A DNA stretch of 64,000 nucleotides from Chelonoidis abingdonii. Taxonomy: Eukaryota; Chordata; Testudines; Testudinidae. Positions 1 to 11,594 of this stretch are shown one piece after another (the first letter of the stretch is position 1; the number at the start of each line of letters is the position of its first letter). Made by a program: the position numbers and the translations under genes. The DNA lies in contig NC_133782.1 in the NCBI RefSeq assembly GCF_003597395.2, forward strand, positions 6,995,242-7,059,241, read 5' to 3'. The notes beneath the pieces were generated by a model that saw nothing but the letters and a program-made list of their open reading frames with translations, made no database searches and was not told the DNA's origin.

Positions 1-868
1 CACAGGATGGCTGGCCTGGACCAGCTCCTTTGTGCCAGAACAGGTGCTCCCAAGTGAGTCAATAAAGGGAGTGGGGTTACAACTGATCAGAGGGAGTTTC
101 GGGGAGCGGGGCAGAACTAGAAGGGAAACTGAAGAATGAAGCTGCAGGGAGAGAGGGTCTCCAGCAGTGGTCCCCGAGGGAGGTTGTTGAGGCTGGGTAA
201 AAGAGTCACCTGAAAGTTTGGTTTTTCCTTTGGGAGAAAGCAAATAAGGCAGGCTGGGCCTTGCATCTTCTCCAGCTGCTCAGAGAGCAGGAATGGACAG
301 TACCTTTGGGAGCAGGCCTGTGCCCAGCTTAAGGCTGGGTGGAAGATCCTTTTTTGTGGGAAGTTGGGGGTTTTTTTTGGAACTTAGTGTTCATAAAAAA
401 AATGCAGCCCCCTCTTTCCCCAAAGAAGGGCTGTGATTGGAGGAGAAAGACTGTGTGGAGTTTGTTTAAGGAGCCCTGAAGAAGGGGAAAACAGAAGCAC
501 CCTTGGCCATGTGGGGGCACTCAGGGGTCAGCCAACCCTGTTACACACACACAACCATCACAGAATTTTGCACCACCAACACATATGTTCCCAAATGACA
601 GGGGCTCATGCATGCACAAATATTCCTTTGCAAATTTGGGTTGGAATTTATTTTTTTTATTTTGGTTCTGTCACGACAGTAATTTACACAAAGTTTGAAT
701 GCTGGGTATGTTTTAGTTATGCTTCTGGTGATAGTATTGATTGCCAACACATCACTGCAGAATTTTTTTTTTCTTGTCTGTCTTGCCGAAGAGTTTGACT
801 GGAATGTCGCCATGCAGCTGAGCAAGGCTGTTTATATCTGTTTCCCTGCTGGTTTTAATAAAAAAAAA
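1..868. other. Intergenic DNA, nothing recognised
   Basis: No supported gene and no classified repeat. Only small simple tracts are visible: a poly-T near 370, poly-A near 395, a short CA run near 545 and T runs near 650 and 762. The open frames here are short and have low-complexity translations. Confidence 0.5.
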
Positions 869-1062
869 GACTGGTCTAGCAGTTAGCGTGCTAGGCTGGG
901 ACTCTGGAGACCTGAGCTCGTTTCCCAGCTCTATCATAGCCATCTAGTGTGACCTAGAACAAGTCTCTTTGTGCCTCATTTCTGCTCCTGTAAAATGGAA
1001 AGAATAGTACTCCACTACCTCACAGAGGGGGGTTGTGAGGCTACATACGTTAAAAACTGAAG
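869..1062 (+). repeat. MIR/CORE-SINE copy
   Basis: A degenerate tRNA-derived head ('tctagcagttagcgtgct', then an ordinary B-box-like 'gagctcgtttc') is followed by the CORE-type body 'agtgtgacctagaacaagtc', 'tgtgcctcatttctgctc', 'ctgtaaaatgg' and the 'cctcacagaggggggttgtg' motif. That order is diagnostic of MIR-like SINEs of amniotes. An A-rich run lies immediately upstream. Confidence 0.8.
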
Positions 1063-1099
1063 TATTTAGTTGCTATGCTAGAGGGAACCACTGTAACTA

Positions 1100-1507
1100 G
1101 TTCAGGTCTGGAATTGTTTTGACAAAACATTTTTTTTCATTGAAAAATGCTTATTCTTTGGAACTGTTCATGAAACAGGGTCGATTTCAATGCACCTCCC
1201 AACTCCAAAAAAAGTTGGGGGGAGGGACTTTTGGAATTGTTATAAGATTTCATTTTGACATTTTTTAAACAAAAAATTCTCGTTTGCTGGTTCAAAATGA
1301 GAAAAGGGTCAACAGGGGGAAAAAGGCTGAAACCTGAAAACTGTCCAAATGAAACCTTTCGATTGACCCAGAATGAAAACTTTGAATTTATTTCTTTCAT
1401 AGAACTTTTCAAGATTTTGACTTTTTGGCCCGAGTCAGGACAGACCAATTTTTCAAACTTTTGAAACTATTCATGAACTGGGAAAAACCGTTTCCTGCCC
1501 AGCTTTA
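1100..1507. repeat. Unclassified T/A-rich interspersed repeat
   Basis: Repeated 'ttttcattgaaaaa' and 'gaaactttt' phrases end in 'cctgcccagctttac'. A related composition and phrase set recurs at 61581-61890 and weakly at 7680-7800, so this is probably a dispersed non-autonomous element. No termini or target duplication could be defined. Confidence 0.35.
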
Positions 1508-2387
1508 CATATATGTACCAGAGATAGACTGTCACTAAGCTGAACATGCCGGGCATGGTTGTCTTCCCTCTGAACAGGGCCTAAGTTAAACTATGCCAAT
1601 CACAAGAATGCAACTCCTAGGCTGCCCTGAAATGCTGTGTTATTCCAGCGAGCCCAGGAATGCTATTCAGCCAGCTTTCTACAAACTCTTTTCTTTGTTG
1701 TTAATTTACCGTAATTAAACCATATGTAAGGTTCTTTCGCATCAGTAGGAACAAAGCTCTTCTGCTGCCCATATGCCAAAGGACAAATAAAGGATAAAGC
1801 TTCTGTGAAGAAGGCAGTCCCTGGACTTCTTGATTAAGAAACTATACATGCAAAAGACCATCTGTAAATGCAGTTGTAGGAGCCCAGTTGTGCACAAGGG
1901 AGATCCAGAAGTAAGCTCTGACAGTAGACCCTTGCAATCAAGTTTCCAGTTTCCCCCTTGATCCAGAGTGGAAAATAATCAGCATCAGGCAGGTCCTCTC
2001 CCTGGTGCAGATTACTTCCCCTCCACAGTGGCTCAGTTGTGCTGGTCCATCGTTACAGGCATGAAGCCAGAGCTCTGACTACTCCTCAGCCTTGCCCGTC
2101 CACCCACACACATGCGTGGGCGGGATCTAGTGCCCCAAGGAAAACTGGTCTCCTCAAGCCACATTGCTACCTTCTATAAAGGTGACCCATGCAAGGGCGT
2201 AAAGGGGTGAGTTATACTCCCTTACTCCCTTTTAGAGCTGCATAGGCCAGCTCACAATTGAGCCCTTATTTAATAACCGTTTCTCTGCTAATTTATACTG
2301 CTAGGAACAGCCGCTGCATTTCCCCTTTAAAGCTGCCGGACATACCCACTCTCACAATTTTAGCAGGAATCTCCTGATACTTGGTGT

Positions 2388-2503
2388 CAAGTATCGGGGG
2401 TAGCCGTGTTAGTCTGTATCCACAAAAACAACAAGGAGTCTGGTTTTTTACCCACAAAAGCTTGTGCCCAAATAAATCTTTTAGTCTTTAAGGTGCCACC
2501 GGA
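2388..2503. mobile_element. Short hairpin retroposon (Penelope-like or SINE-like), rearranged copy with 17-bp flanking repeat
   Basis: The left part (2398-2445, 'gtagccgtgttagtctgtat') is the reverse complement of the family's 3' end, while the right part (about 2450-2503) reads forward ('acaaaagcttgtgcccaaat', 'ggtgccaccggac'). The insertion is bracketed by an identical 17-bp sequence, ctcctgatacttggtgt, at 2371-2387 and 2504-2520. The first few bases of the right repeat may belong to the element, so the true TSD is about 13-17 bp. The inverted internal arrangement resembles twin-priming or the inverted terminal structure of Penelope-like elements. Related copies lie at 18605-18739 and 48755-49086. 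Confidence 0.7.
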
Positions 2504-4240
2504 CTCCTGATACTTGGTGTTCTTCTTAAAGCCTCAGCTCTTGGAGTCATGAGGGGATGTGAGATTCACAGCTTACTTTTTATTCTAAATGAAAGTTTCT
2601 AGCCATAAGGATTGTGAAGAAAAGCTTGACAACTTGACTGGAGTGCACCATGAAGGCTCAAAACCTAGATGGCAAAAACAAATGTATTATTATTTTTTAA
2701 AATCTCATGTTTTTAAGCCAATCTTATAATTTGGGAGGGGGGAGGAACAGAAGAGGGGTTGATTTCTGATTTTTGAAACCAGGGGATTGGTAATAGTGAA
2801 ACTGTTGCAATTTCTTTTAAAAATGACAAAAAGGCGGATTTCCAGCTGTTATTTTCTTAAACTCACCAGGCGTACAATATTAATTTTTGTTGATGGTCCC
2901 ACCGCACTTTAACAGGGAAACAAAGACCCCAAGTCCCCCATGAAACCTCTGAGTAAATTGCTAGTCAATACCTTTAAAAATAAAAAATATATAAATAAAG
3001 GCGAGAAGCTGGGGTTTCATGTAATGGAACAGAAAGCTGATTCAGAAGAACAAACCATAGTCATAAAAGATTTATTATGCTTTATCAGCAATATCCACAA
3101 TCTTTCTGTGATTAGAGTTACATTGTGTGTAATTATCTTATAGAAATTCTGCTCTTTGATGTGCTTTATCCACCATGCTGAAATACAGTTCAATTCTAGT
3201 GGGTTTTCATGGTTGACTGGAATTTACATTAAATCCTTTGGGCCCGCAGGGCCAACCTGGTCTGTCACTAGCTAACTCTTCATAAATATTCCGCTTTAAA
3301 TATATATTTACATTTTTCGGTAAAGTCCCAAAGATTCCAGACCAGCACAAACAGGAGGAAACAAAGAGTTTCCTATAATGATCTTTGACTAATATCCCAA
3401 AACTCCAGATTTCCGTCACTTTTATCACAAATTAGAAAGTGATTGAAATATTTACAGTAACCTGCAAAGAAAATGTTACATTCTGCTCTTTAATTTAAAA
3501 CCTCCTAGTAAAAGTGAGGCAATTGATTTCATGCCATTTCATTAAGTTTGATTTTTCTCAATTAGAAAAATGCCTTTTTTTTAAAAAAAAAAAAATCCCT
3601 TTTTAAAACAGGGGAGGAGAAGTTTAAAACTGATCAGCATCCTTAATTCAGCAAAAGTTGCAAGTTTTGTACAACCATTTCCAGAGGGATTTAAAAACCC
3701 ATCTGCATAAGGTGCTGAACGCTCTCTACCCCCATTGACAATTGGGCAGATTATGCCCATTGATTTCAATGGGAGTTTTGCAACTGATTTCAGTAGGAGC
3801 AGAACTGAGTTTTTGAACAGTTGCTAGGTCCTTTGCAGAGATACTCAGTGCCACAGAGGGTTAGACTCAATCCTGTAATTGAATCCATGCAGGTGGAGCC
3901 CCTGCTCCTGTGTGGGCCATGCTGCAGCCAGCGAACTCCCGCCTGTGCCACCCCAACAAAGATACCACACTGAATTCCAAGGGCAAATGGGTATAGTCAG
4001 TGGGGCTGACAAACATGCAGGGGATTGATTGCAAAACTTGGGCCTCAGGCTGGAGAGGCACTTCCGTGCACCCTTCTTCCTGTTCACTCCTAGCATGACA
4101 TTCTTGCATTGTGTGCAAAAGGAAAGGATCATTTTATAAGGCTTGAAAAAAATCCATTCAGCCATTTTTGAGTTAAGTATGTGACACTCTGTGAGAGAAA
4201 GGACTGCAGGAACTGGGATTTTGTTGTTGTTGTTCATGGG

Positions 4241-4261
4241 AAAGAAAGAAAGAAAGAAAGA
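4241..4261. repeat. (GAAA)n microsatellite
   Basis: About five GAAA units, just after a TTG trinucleotide run at 4220-4233. Confidence 0.9.
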
Positions 4262-4765
4262 TAAGTTGCTGAGTTAATTTTCCTTTTTTAACCAGAGCTC
4301 TTTTTGTTCCTATGATTTAACATCTAAATGGTGGTTGCTGAGATTAAGAATGTAAAAAAGCTACAGTGCTGTGACATTTGAAAAGGCAGATGAAATTAAA
4401 ATGGAAGTTGAAAGACATATTTTTGTCTATGTAGCTTCAACCCTTCTCGTGCTATCCCATTGTACCGATCAAGGGCTCCTGATTCACACACACATGCAGG
4501 ACGTAGCCTGGTGGTTTCCATTTGCTTGTGCTTTTACTACTAATGAACTGAAATGATCTAGAACTGAAACAATTCTCATAACTTGTGGATAATAAAAAAC
4601 ACACACTTAGCGAGCTGGATCTGTCAGCGCAGATTTATAGGGCTAAATCCTGAGACGGGCTGTGTACCTGCAACACCCAGAGAAGACAATGGAAGTTTCA
4701 ACTGCTCAGAACCATTCAGCATGTGGCCCACAAAAAATAGACATGAGCAAAACCAGGTCATCAAG

Positions 4766-4808
4766 GCTCCTGCTCCTGCTCCTGCTCCTTCTCCTGCTCC
4801 TGCTGCTG
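4766..4808. repeat. (GCTCCT)n hexanucleotide repeat
   Basis: About seven imperfect GCTCCT units ending in CTGCTG. The open frame through it yields a Pro-Ala repeat on + and Ser-Arg on -, which explains the low-complexity ORFs here; neither is a gene. Confidence 0.9.
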
Positions 4809-5819
4809 TAGAGAGATTCGCTCATTGACTTCACTGGGAGCAGGGATGAACCCACAGTGCATCCCCTGTCTATGTCTCCTTCCAATAAATTTCCTCTTGC
4901 TTTGTCCATGGCGGTTCTCAATGATTCAGTTTTTGTGGTTTGGGAAGCTATTCCAGTCTGCTTTCACCATTGGGAACATTTTCCCTACATTTTCCTTTTA
5001 ACTGCAGGGAGTTCTCTGTTCTCCGCCCATTGATTCTAAGATGTACGCTGGATTAGATTATATTCCATTTCAGTTCAATGAGGACAACAGCCACATTATC
5101 ATTCTGACCTCACCCTCACCTCCTCCCCACTATTTCTGGGATTGCTGCTGCTGTTCACAATACAGATCTCAATAAAATAACCCAAATCAATTTATCAAAA
5201 CCCAGGGATATTTGTTATTCTTCTTCAGAAAATCTTGGGTTGTTTGGGGAGGGCGGGGTGCTTAAACCAATTTCCTGACCACTCATTTGGGCTGTTTTGC
5301 AAGACGGGAATTAAAAAAATGAAAAAGAAAAGGCCTGTCCAAAATCATACTTCTAGGGAGGCTTGTGATCATTTATCAGAAAGCAATTGGACTTAATAAA
5401 TCCAAATGTAAGCAAGGCGGGTGAGTAAGTCTGATGTAATGTCCATGCTGATTTGGGGAGGACAGACGCAAGTGAATATCCTTCTTGTGAGAGGAGCGGG
5501 AGAGAGGAAATCAATACATTTGAGTAAGAATTGAAACAAGTTAAGAGTTCTATGCTTATTAGCTTCTCACAGCAAACTAATCTGCCACTGAAAGCAGACA
5601 GGGAGGAATATCAGAATGATTGTAATGGAACATAGATCAGTTTAATAGTATCAGAAACTGTTTTGAAGGCAGATGTGTAACTCAGAGCAGGTGGGGGCAG
5701 CTCGATGGGTTGACTATCTCTAGGTAGAGACTTTGTTAAGGGAGAAGAAGGGGGAAAAATTGAAATTCTGTTGTCAAGTAACATCATGCTTTAATTTCAT
5801 GCCACATTATGACAATCTG

Positions 5820-6060
5820 GTCTGTAAAGCACTCCCAGTGTGTGACTGCAGAGCTGCTGTATTACAGCTTCTGCTGGCAAAGCTGATAGGCCCGGGAGAC
5901 CTGCAGCCCTCAGCTAATTGCAAACCCGATTAAATAGCAGTGTGAAGAAGTTTGATTAATTCAATCTATCTCCATGAATCAAGACCAGAACCAGACGTGG
6001 CGAGAGCCCCGAATCTTCCGAGTATCAAGTTCTTTGTTCTTCACATTTTAATTTTTTTTT
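5820..6060. promoter_or_regulatory. Candidate conserved non-coding element with homeodomain sites
   Basis: Unique-looking, non-repetitive sequence with clustered TAAT-core sites (agctaattgcaaa, gattaaatagc, tttgattaattcaatc) and retained CpGs (acgtggcgagagccccgaat) in an otherwise CpG-poor intergenic region. That combination is typical of developmental enhancers. It does not code. Conservation itself cannot be seen from one genome. Confidence 0.35.
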
Positions 6061-9000
6061 TAATTGAAGCACTGGGGAAATTATGAAACATAAGCAACAA
6101 TTCCACGCTCCTGCCTTAAAAAAAAAACAACTTTCTGTCTTTAAAAAAGCATAAAAATGATTATTTCAATTAGCTTCTTTATCCACTTACCCAGATAAAT
6201 TATCATATTAATAAACTTCTGATAGACTTTCAGGGGCTGCTTAACCGAGGGTTTCTGATCCAGCTGAATTCATGGTCTCTTGAACAGGAGGGATTTGGAC
6301 TTGATTAATTTTGGTTGTTTCACTTTCAGTGGAATTGTCCATTGCCCAATGTCTACTGAGTGCATGTGAGAGAGAAACAGAGAATGGAGCTAGAAAACCT
6401 ATTTCTTGTTAAGGACACTTACTCCACTGATCTGACTGACTAGTTTGAAGCCACAGTATTCAACACATGGCAACAGACACCAAAGGCTTGTGCCATTCCC
6501 TAGCAATAAATTATATTCAAAGATTTTTGTATGATTGATAAATGTTTAAGCTACTGCTGGCCTCTGTCTGAAATATTATCATGTTAATAAAATGTTAAAC
6601 CAACATATGAAAATGTTTGAATAGCAGTTTTGCTAAGAAATAGTGTTAAGTGTTGCACTTAATTGAATGTTCACCTTGACTGTATATCTTACCAGCACAT
6701 ACCTGCAGTATATACTGGTTCTCTTTTTCCAGTTAGAACTCCATGTGAAACTGTTTTGCCTATAATGTACAGATAGCAGAATTGCATACAACTTTAGGCA
6801 TCAGCCCTGGAGTCAAGCACAGACTACTGGTCCCATACAGAGCTCCATTGACTTTCAAGATAATGGCGTTCCTCACAGGCACAAGGGTTTGTACCAGAAG
6901 ATCCCATTTCAGGATTGGGCCTTATTTTAAATAATGCTTTACATGCAAACTGTATCCAAAAAATGCTTTGCAGAATTAAATAATATCACAGGAAGCGATA
7001 TAAAGTAGGGACATGTTTTCATCTGTCTGATTTGAAATCAGACAGAGGGTCAATGAAGCAGAGAGGTAAAGGAAGGCCGTTCCAGATGTCAGATGCTCTG
7101 GAAAAAGGTCAGCCCTAAGCAAGCAGAAATAGCTGGCTGGGAGTCTATGTTGGAGTCCAGTGAGCCAAGACTTGGGGAAGGAATGGTAAAGGGGGTTGCA
7201 GGTTGTCGAGCCAAGGAGAGATGAAGGCACAAATGACACAGCAAGCTCCTGTGTCTGACAAATAAATGATCTGATGACACAATGTGGTCAATGATTGTTG
7301 CTCACTGACATTGTAGTTAAAATGGCCCCCCATCGTGGTGCCTTGAACTGTGACTATCATATATATCATTACCTTTACTAATCTATGTGATCCACTCTCT
7401 CTCCTCTTGTTCTATGAATAGGACTCCCACTGACATTAGTGGAGATTCCATGAGCAGGTCACAGAGATAGTGGGTGAACTCCTGGTGCCAGTGAAGTCAA
7501 TGGGAGTTTTGCCATTGACTTCACTATGGTCAGCATTTCACCCAATAAGTACACCTCTGATTTTTTTGACCCCAACTTTGAATGTGTGTTTGCACCCACA
7601 AATCTGCTCCTGCAAAGGCAGATATGTGGACAATTTTGTGGCTGGAAAAACACTTACATATGCATTTTTGTGGGCAGTAGAGCTGGATGAATACTGAAAA
7701 AAATTGTCCTTGAATATCTATTTGAACGTTTAAATGAATTCGCTTGGCCTAGGTTCCCTCCCCCCCATTTGTGTTTTTCTGCAAATATTTTAGCGAATGA
7801 GTTTTAATAGTACAAATTATCCCCAAAGCACATTTTAAACTCCAATGTACTAATGCTTTCCAAATGCAAATTTACCGACTACCCAACAACTGTGAGAAGT
7901 TCAAATTGCTATCAGTGAGTTTGACCCTCAAATCTGAATGCAAAATTTGCCCCGTTGTTGGTTAGATATGCAAGGCATCCAGTCAGGGAACAGAAGTGAT
8001 ACCATATGTCACAGAACTCACCAAAGCACCAGGAATCAAGAATTTCAAATATTTGCAATGAACCATTGGCAAATGATCTGCAAAGAGCCAACTCATTGTG
8101 AACAATCTCAAATAGAAAAGAAATTGGAGAATTTGCTTGCACTCACTTTGCAAAGAGAAAAAGAGCTGAAATTGCTCAAACTATTCTTTATAATTTATCT
8201 TAGAATCTCACACTCTCAACAAAAATCAACAATCCCAGAAATTTAAGGAAGAGTGACACAAAGATATTAATACACTTATGCTTATAAGTGATCTGCACAC
8301 ATGTGCATTCAACTATCACATTTATCTTTGTTGTGGCCAACTATACTTGAAGCAGTGTAGTTCCTAATGCACCAGGTATTAACAGCATTACTTGTAATAT
8401 CACTGTTGTACATAGAATGATATTGAATCATTGCTATTACTCATCAGTATCACGGCTTGACAGGATCCCTTAAATCCAGCCAAAGTGGCTTCCTGCAGCT
8501 GCTGATGCTACCACCAAATACATATATAATCTTTGCAGCTACCCATGGGTTTCTTTATGTGTACAATATGAAATACCTGCATGACCCTCCTAAAATGAAG
8601 CTGATTCGATGGTAGAAGCTGAGCAACTGTGGGCACTCAGAATCCTTAAATATTTCAGAAACCAAGAGTTGCAATTTCCCTCATCTCCTTCACTCCTCTA
8701 GCAGTAAACATAGCGGAAGACTTCCCAGTTCCCACTGCACTTCTGGAATGTATTTCTCTCAAAAGCCACTGAACCTCACATTATGATTCCATGGTGAGAC
8801 AAGCAGAGAACAGTAGGAAATGATGGTTTACGCAAATGGATATGAAAATGCATTTTCTCCTGTACTTAGAGAAATAACAGCTTTCAGGAAAGATCTAAAT
8901 CCTACCAACAAGCACTTCATAAATGCAAAAGGGTCACCTTTTGGTGATTGATAGAGAGTTTAAAGAAGTTTGCCTTTCTCTGCAAACTCATTTAAAGACC

Positions 9001-9278
9001 AATCCACTTTATCCTGGTGTTAAATTCATAATTTGTATGGTGTTAAAACAAAAGGAAAGTAAAGGTACTATTTATATCATACTCACACACACACTGGATA
9101 GATCGATCAAGAGATATAATTATATGCACTTTTAGAACGAGAAGGAAGTTTTATTGTATCTTACACCATTTTTATTAGTTACCTAGAAAAGAATCAAGGC
9201 CCCTTAAAGGCATATTTGAAATAAATACTTTGTTGTTATTTTTATTTAAAGGTGAGACTGGCGTTGTACAAACACACA
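6061..9278. other. Intergenic DNA, mostly unclassified
   Basis: No gene was recognised. The stretch contains the palindromic repeat at 7472-7543 (own entry), a weak 'agagctggatgaatactgaa' repeat fragment near 7680, and a CA run near 9085. The ORF around 7938-8246 has no recognisable domain and ordinary intergenic composition. Confidence 0.45.
7472..7543. repeat. Palindromic MITE-like repeat ('gggtgaaatcctgg' family), copy 1
   Basis: The ends are inverted complements: 'gggtgaactcctgg' at the left and 'cagcatttcaccc' at the right, with 'gaagtcaatggga' and 'gccattgacttcac' facing each other in the middle. Near-complete copies at 9279-9347 and 11595-11665 show the same foldback, so this is a dispersed short inverted-repeat element rather than chance. 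Confidence 0.65.
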
Positions 9279-9347
9279 GGGTGAAATCCTGGTTCCACTG
9301 AGTCAATGGCAAAATTCCCTTTGACTTCAGTGGGGTCAGGATTCAAC
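9279..9347. repeat. Palindromic MITE-like repeat, copy 2
   Basis: Starts 'gggtgaaatcctggttccac' and ends 'gtggggtcaggattcaac', with internal 'gagtcaatgg' against 'ttgacttcag'. Same foldback plan as 7472-7543 and 11595-11665. Confidence 0.7.
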
Positions 9348-9677
9348 ACGTGGTAGAAGACAGGCTCCACTGCCAAGCACTTATAATCAAAATAGACAAG
9401 ATACAAAAGGTGGGAGGGGAGACAGAAGCACTGAGAGTGGGAGTGTCTTGATTTATGATTCAGGAAAGCACTTAAGCACAAGCTTAAGCCTACCCCTTTT
9501 CAGAGAAGCAATTAAGCATTTGCTTAACTTTAAGCATGTGCTTAATTCTCCTTGACTTCAATGGGATTTAAGTACATACATAAAGCTAGGCACATAGAAT
9601 CATAGGACTGGAAGGGACCTTGAGAGGTCATCTAGCCATTCCTCTGCACTCATGCCAGGACTAAGTATTATCTAGAC

Positions 9678-10292
9678 CAGGGGTTCTCAACCTTTTTTCT
9701 TTTGAAGCCCCCCCAACATGCTATAAAAATTTCATGGCCCACCTGTGACATAGTAACTAGCCAGGATAGACATCAGGGGGTAGCAAGCAGGGCAATTGCC
9801 AGGGGCCCATGCCACAGGGGGCCCCACGAAGCTACATTGCTCAGGTTTCAGCTTAAGCCCTGAGTAGCGGGACTCAAGGCCCTGGGCTTCAGCTCCACAC
9901 AATAGGGCTTCAGCTTTCTATTCTGGGCCCCAGCAAGGCCGCCCAGAGGATTCAGGGGGCCTGGGGTCTTCGGCGGCGGGTCCCAGAGTGGAAGGACCTC
10001 TCGCCACCAAATTGCCACTGAAGACCTGGAGCAGAAGAAGCTGCGGGGGCCCAGGACCCGCGAGAGTTTTCCAGGCCCCCGGAGTGAGTGAAGGACCTCA
10101 CTCCAGGGGCCTCAAGAAACTCTTGTGGGGGCCCCTGTGGGGCCCGGGGCCTAGGGCAAATTGCCCCACTTGCCCTCCCCCTCTGGGCGGCCCTGGGCCC
10201 CAGTGAGTCTAATGTTAGTCCTGCTTGGTGGCCCTCCTGAAACCTGCTCGCGGACCCCCAGGGGGCCTTGGACTCCTGGTTGAGAAACACTG
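9678..10292. mobile_element. hAT-type DNA transposon (Charlie/MER-like), 615 bp, non-autonomous
   Basis: Terminal inverted repeats are CAGGGGTTCTCAACC at the left and GGTTGAGAAACACTG at the right. The 8-bp target duplication is atctagac (9670-9677) and atctaaac (10293-10300), one mismatch. There is no transposase. It is itself interrupted by a second hAT-like element at 9934-10195. The TIR is shared with the short copies at 26095, 52089 and 60237. Confidence 0.88.
9934..10195. mobile_element. hAT-like MITE (262 bp) nested inside the 9678-10292 element
   Basis: Ends are CAAGGCCGCCCAGAG and CTCTGGGCGGCCCTG, inverted complements with one mismatch. Both sides carry the perfect 8-bp duplication ggccccag (9926-9933 and 10196-10203). 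GC-rich interior with the phrases 'aggattcagggggcctgggg' and 'cctagggcaaattg'. The same family occurs at 27055-27229. Confidence 0.92.
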
Positions 10293-10470
10293 ATCTAAAC
10301 CATCCCTGGCAGGTGTTTGTCCAACCTGCTCTTAAAAATCTCCAATGATGGAGATTCCACAACCTCCCTAGGCAATTTATTCCAGTGCTTAATCACCCTG
10401 ACAATTAGGAAGTTTTCCTAATGAAGCTCTTGCTGCAATTTTGGCCCATTGCTTCCCGTCCTATCCTGAG

Positions 10471-10918
10471 TATGGTGACCATAAGTCCTGTTTTGGCTGA
10501 GACAGTCCCTTTTTTAAGCCCTGTCCCAGCCATCCTGACTTTTTTGGCAAAAGAGGTCATTTGTCCCGTTTGCTCTTGCCAACTGGTCAATTGGCAGGAG
10601 CAAACGGGACAAATGACCACTTTTGTCATAAAAGGTGGAGTGCGGTGCAGTCGGAGGAATGTGCGAGGGGGGTGAAATGTGCAGAGGAGAGGCTGGGCTG
10701 GGGTTGGGGCGGTAGGGTTCCAGTGCATGGGGTCTGGCAGGGTTTGAGTGACTAGTGACAGTCTAGGGAGGTGGCTTGGGCAAGCAGCTGAAACCAGCCC
10801 CATGTGGGAAGGGAGAAGCCTTGTGCGAGTGGCTGGGGCCAGCTCCATGGGGGTGGAGGGCCCTTGGGCCAGCTGCACACAGTGTCCTGTTTTTCCTCTG
10901 GGAAATATGGACACTCTA
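10471..10918. mobile_element. hAT-like DNA transposon (448 bp) inserted in the CR1
   Basis: Left end TATGGTGACCATAAGTCC, right end (reverse-complemented) TAGAGTGTCCATATTTCC. The perfect 8-bp duplication atcctgag is at 10463-10470 and 10919-10926. There is no transposase; the open frames here (169 aa minus, 84 aa plus) are translations of the element. It contains a strong internal palindrome at 10555-10618. Confidence 0.88.
10555..10618. repeat. 28-bp-arm perfect-like palindrome inside the hAT-like element
   Basis: 'ggtcatttgtcccgtttgct' at the left is mirrored by 'agcaaacgggacaaatgacc' at the right, with one mismatch across 28-bp arms and an 8-nt centre. It would form a very stable hairpin. 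Confidence 0.9.
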
Positions 10919-11163
10919 ATCCTGAGAGGTTAACGAGAACAGTTTTCCTCCCTCCTCCTTATAACAACCTTTTGTGTACTTGACAACTGTTATCATGTCC
11001 CACCTCAGTCTTCTCTTCTCCCGATTTTTTCAGTCTTCCCTCATAGGTCATGCTTTCTAGACCTTAATTATTTTGGTTGCTCTTCTCTGCTAAAATGTTT
11101 TCCTGAATCAGGGCTTAGCCCCAGATTAAACAGCAGGGCTGGGGAAAGAATGCTTGAGTCCTG

Positions 11164-11442
11164 AGGGTAGGTCTATGCTACCTTATAGCTGGAGTATAAA
11201 TATGGATAACGTAGCTGGAGTCTATGTACCTTAGATCGAGTTACCGCGGGTTTACTCCGCAGGGGGTCGGCAGGAGAAACTCTCCCATCGACTTACCTTA
11301 CTCCTCTCATCAGAGGTAGAGTACAGGGGTCGACTGAAAAGTGATCTGCAGTCGATTTGTGGGTCTTTACTATACCTGCTAAATCGACCACCAGTGGATT
11401 GATCTCAGACCATTGATCCTGGCTGTAGTGTAGCCCTACCCC
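11164..11442. mobile_element. DNA transposon (hAT-like, 279 bp)
   Basis: The left terminus 'agggtaggtctatgctac' is mirrored by 'gtgtagccctacccc' at the right. The candidate 8-bp duplication is gagtcctg (11156-11163) and aagtcctg (11443-11450), one mismatch. The interior is rich in 'atcgac' phrases. Non-autonomous. Confidence 0.75.
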
Positions 11443-11594
11443 AAGTCCTGGTCCAGGGGCTATGCACTGCCTCAGACTGCCTCTCCAAGACAATAGGTAT
11501 CAGACATTACAAGGCCATTTTGAGCAGCACAGATTCAACACAGAGATGCAAAATGAATTGTCTAGCTTTGTTCTCTACAAATGAATCCCTCCAG

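Larger units (their letters stand above)
2521..5819. other. Intergenic DNA, no gene
   Basis: No supported coding region. Visible items are a poly-A run near 3583, a short TTG run at 4220-4233, a GAAA tract at 4241-4261, a CTCCTG-type tract at 4766-4808, and fragments of the 'ttgatttcaatgggag' repeat phrase at 3757-3775 and 4820-4840. The rest is unclassified. Confidence 0.5.
9594..11092 (-). mobile_element. CR1 LINE 3' fragment (minus), carrying three DNA-transposon insertions
   Basis: The left edge 'agaatcataggactggaagg' is the reverse complement of the CR1 3' tail. 'ggagattccacaacctccc', 'ggcaatttattccagtgc' and 'ttctctcataggtcatg'-like phrases further right are the CR1 ORF2 C-terminal and RT-downstream region. 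The host sequence is split into 9594-9677, 10293-10470 and 10919-11092 by insertions at 9678-10292 and 10471-10918; excluding these the CR1 reads continuously. No intact ORF remains. Confidence 0.9.

Noticed and set aside
10405..10914. 169-codon minus-strand frame
   Set aside because: It lies within the 448-bp hAT-like element and includes the palindrome; no transposase motif.
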